From: Aldehydirespirator sp965200005
Lineage (GTDB): Bacteria > Actinomycetota > Acidimicrobiia > Acidimicrobiales > Aldehydirespiratoraceae
Assembly (NCBI GenBank): GCA_965200005.1
Contig: OZ241331.1
Span: 620,001 to 684,000, forward strand
Direction of reading: 5' to 3'
DNA: 64,000 nt
In this document: positions 63,471 through 64,000 of the stretch, in pieces
Numbering within the stretch: the stretch's first letter is position 1
How the letters are laid out: each line of letters opens with the position of its first letter
Notes under the pieces: generated by a model
The model's database searches: none
The model's input: the letters and a program-made list of their open reading frames with translations, nothing else
What the model was told of the DNA's origin: nothing
Made by a program: the position numbers and the translations under genes

Positions 63471-64000
63471 TTAGCTGGCCCTGATGCGCCGGTCGATCAT
63501 CTGATAGCCGAGGTCAATCAGCAGGTTGCTAGCAATCACAAACACACCGGCGATGATCACCGCAGCTTGCAACACGAAGAAATCTTGTCGGTGGGCGGCG
63601 TCAATCGTGAGACGGCCCACGCCGGGCCAGGCAAATACGTACTCAATGGCGAACGCTGCGCCGCCCCACATTCGCACATACTCCCAACCAACAATTGTCG
63701 CTGTTGTAACACCGGTGTTGCGGATCACGTGTCGTCTCAGGATTGTCCACTCCGTCAAACCCTTGCTGCGAGCCACGGTTACGTACGGTTTGGACATCTC
63801 CTCAAACGTGGCGGAACGCACCAACTGAAAGATCCGTCCGCCATGCACGATTCCTAGGGTCGCGGCTGGCAAGACGATGCTCAACGTCTCGAAGCGCCCA
63901 GACGTCGGCAACCAACCCAGTTGCACGCCAAATAGCAAGATCAGCAACAGACCGAGCCAGAAGTTCGGTACTGAAAGTGCTGATACCGATGCCAGGTTCG
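63471..64000 (-). CDS. Peptide-type ABC transporter permease (DppB-like), N-terminus beyond window edge
   Basis: The leftward frame is open from the window edge (SVPNFWLGLLLILLFGVQLG) to the stop at 63471, 176 residues. The EAA loop region is MSKPYVTVARSKGLTEWTIL and the end QMIDRRIRAS is typical. It is presumably preceded by a solute-binding protein gene outside the window. First gene of the catabolic operon within view. Confidence 0.9.
   Translation of the reverse strand, partial: NLASVSALSVPNFWLGLLLILLFGVQLGWLPTSGRFETLSIVLPAATLGIVHGGRIFQLVRSATFEEMSKPYVTVARSKGLTEWTILRRHVIRNTGVTTATIVGWEYVRMWGGAAFAIEYVFAWPGVGRLTIDAAHRQDFFVLQAAVIIAGVFVIASNLLIDLGYQMIDRRIRAS

Noticed and set aside
1..64000. CRISPR array or prophage
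   Set aside because: No regularly spaced repeats and no phage structural, lysis or integrase genes were seen on reading both strands.

Overview
The window looks like a chromosomal segment of an actinobacterium with moderately high G+C. A WhiB-family regulator, an F420-type LLM oxidoreductase, a DUF222/HNH (13E12-type) protein, many GTG and TTG starts and the overall gene content support this. The mix of catabolic oxidoreductases, CoA enzymes, SelA/SelB and a polyamine-type ABC system suggests Acidimicrobiia or a relative, but that narrower placement is inference. There is one tRNA gene (Pro, CGG) and no rRNA, CRISPR array, transposase or integrase that I can see.

Layout: 1-5.2 kb holds small-molecule metabolism (a TenA/PqqC-like fragment, an aldehyde dehydrogenase, an MFS carrier, an SDR-type epimerase and a GntR regulator). 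5.3-20.5 kb is a defence-rich block: an MNT/HEPN pair, an HNH endonuclease-like protein, a four-gene ATPase / small protein / DNA methylase / PLD-helicase operon resembling helicase-methylase-ATPase (HMA) defence loci, then a MazF-type toxin-antitoxin pair and a decayed second copy of it. 20.6-27.5 kb carries phosphosugar mutase, deoxyribose-phosphate aldolase and a PotABCD-like importer. 27.6-41 kb is mixed metabolism: enoyl-CoA hydratase, amidohydrolase, a fused Fe-S/molybdo-type protein, HesB, Mrp, an oxygenase lacking its Rieske loop, two AAA ATPases, a lipoprotein, an LLM enzyme, a nitroreductase-SRPBCC fusion and FxsA. 41.1-46.9 kb holds selA-selB, whiB, nfeD, a STAS protein, a receiver-like protein and tRNA-Pro. 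47-54.9 kb is a second accessory block: tandem Uma2 genes, a PIN/HTH pair, a class I glutamine amidotransferase, an NrtR-like Nudix regulator facing an ADP-ribosylglycohydrolase-like gene plus a vWA gene, and a PIN cassette between 48-bp direct repeats. 54.9-64 kb is one long leftward catabolic operon: a peptide-type ABC importer, RidA, gamma-glutamyltransferase, M24 peptidase, cupin, DUF2848 and SDR.

Most notable: the ATPase gene of the defence operon is split exactly at a run of ten C, with a second run of nine C just upstream of its start, and the Nudix regulator carries a third run of ten C. This could be on/off switching by slippage. Four other genes (pgm, deoC, a PIN toxin and the ADP-ribosylglycohydrolase-like gene) also carry frame breaks. 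Three of these are single-base changes that could be assembly errors; the fourth is a clean 11-bp tandem duplication. The duplicated mazF-mazE-pgm segment, the Uma2 array with a ghost third copy, and the toxin-antitoxin cassette flanked by copies of the SDR gene end show repeated local rearrangement.
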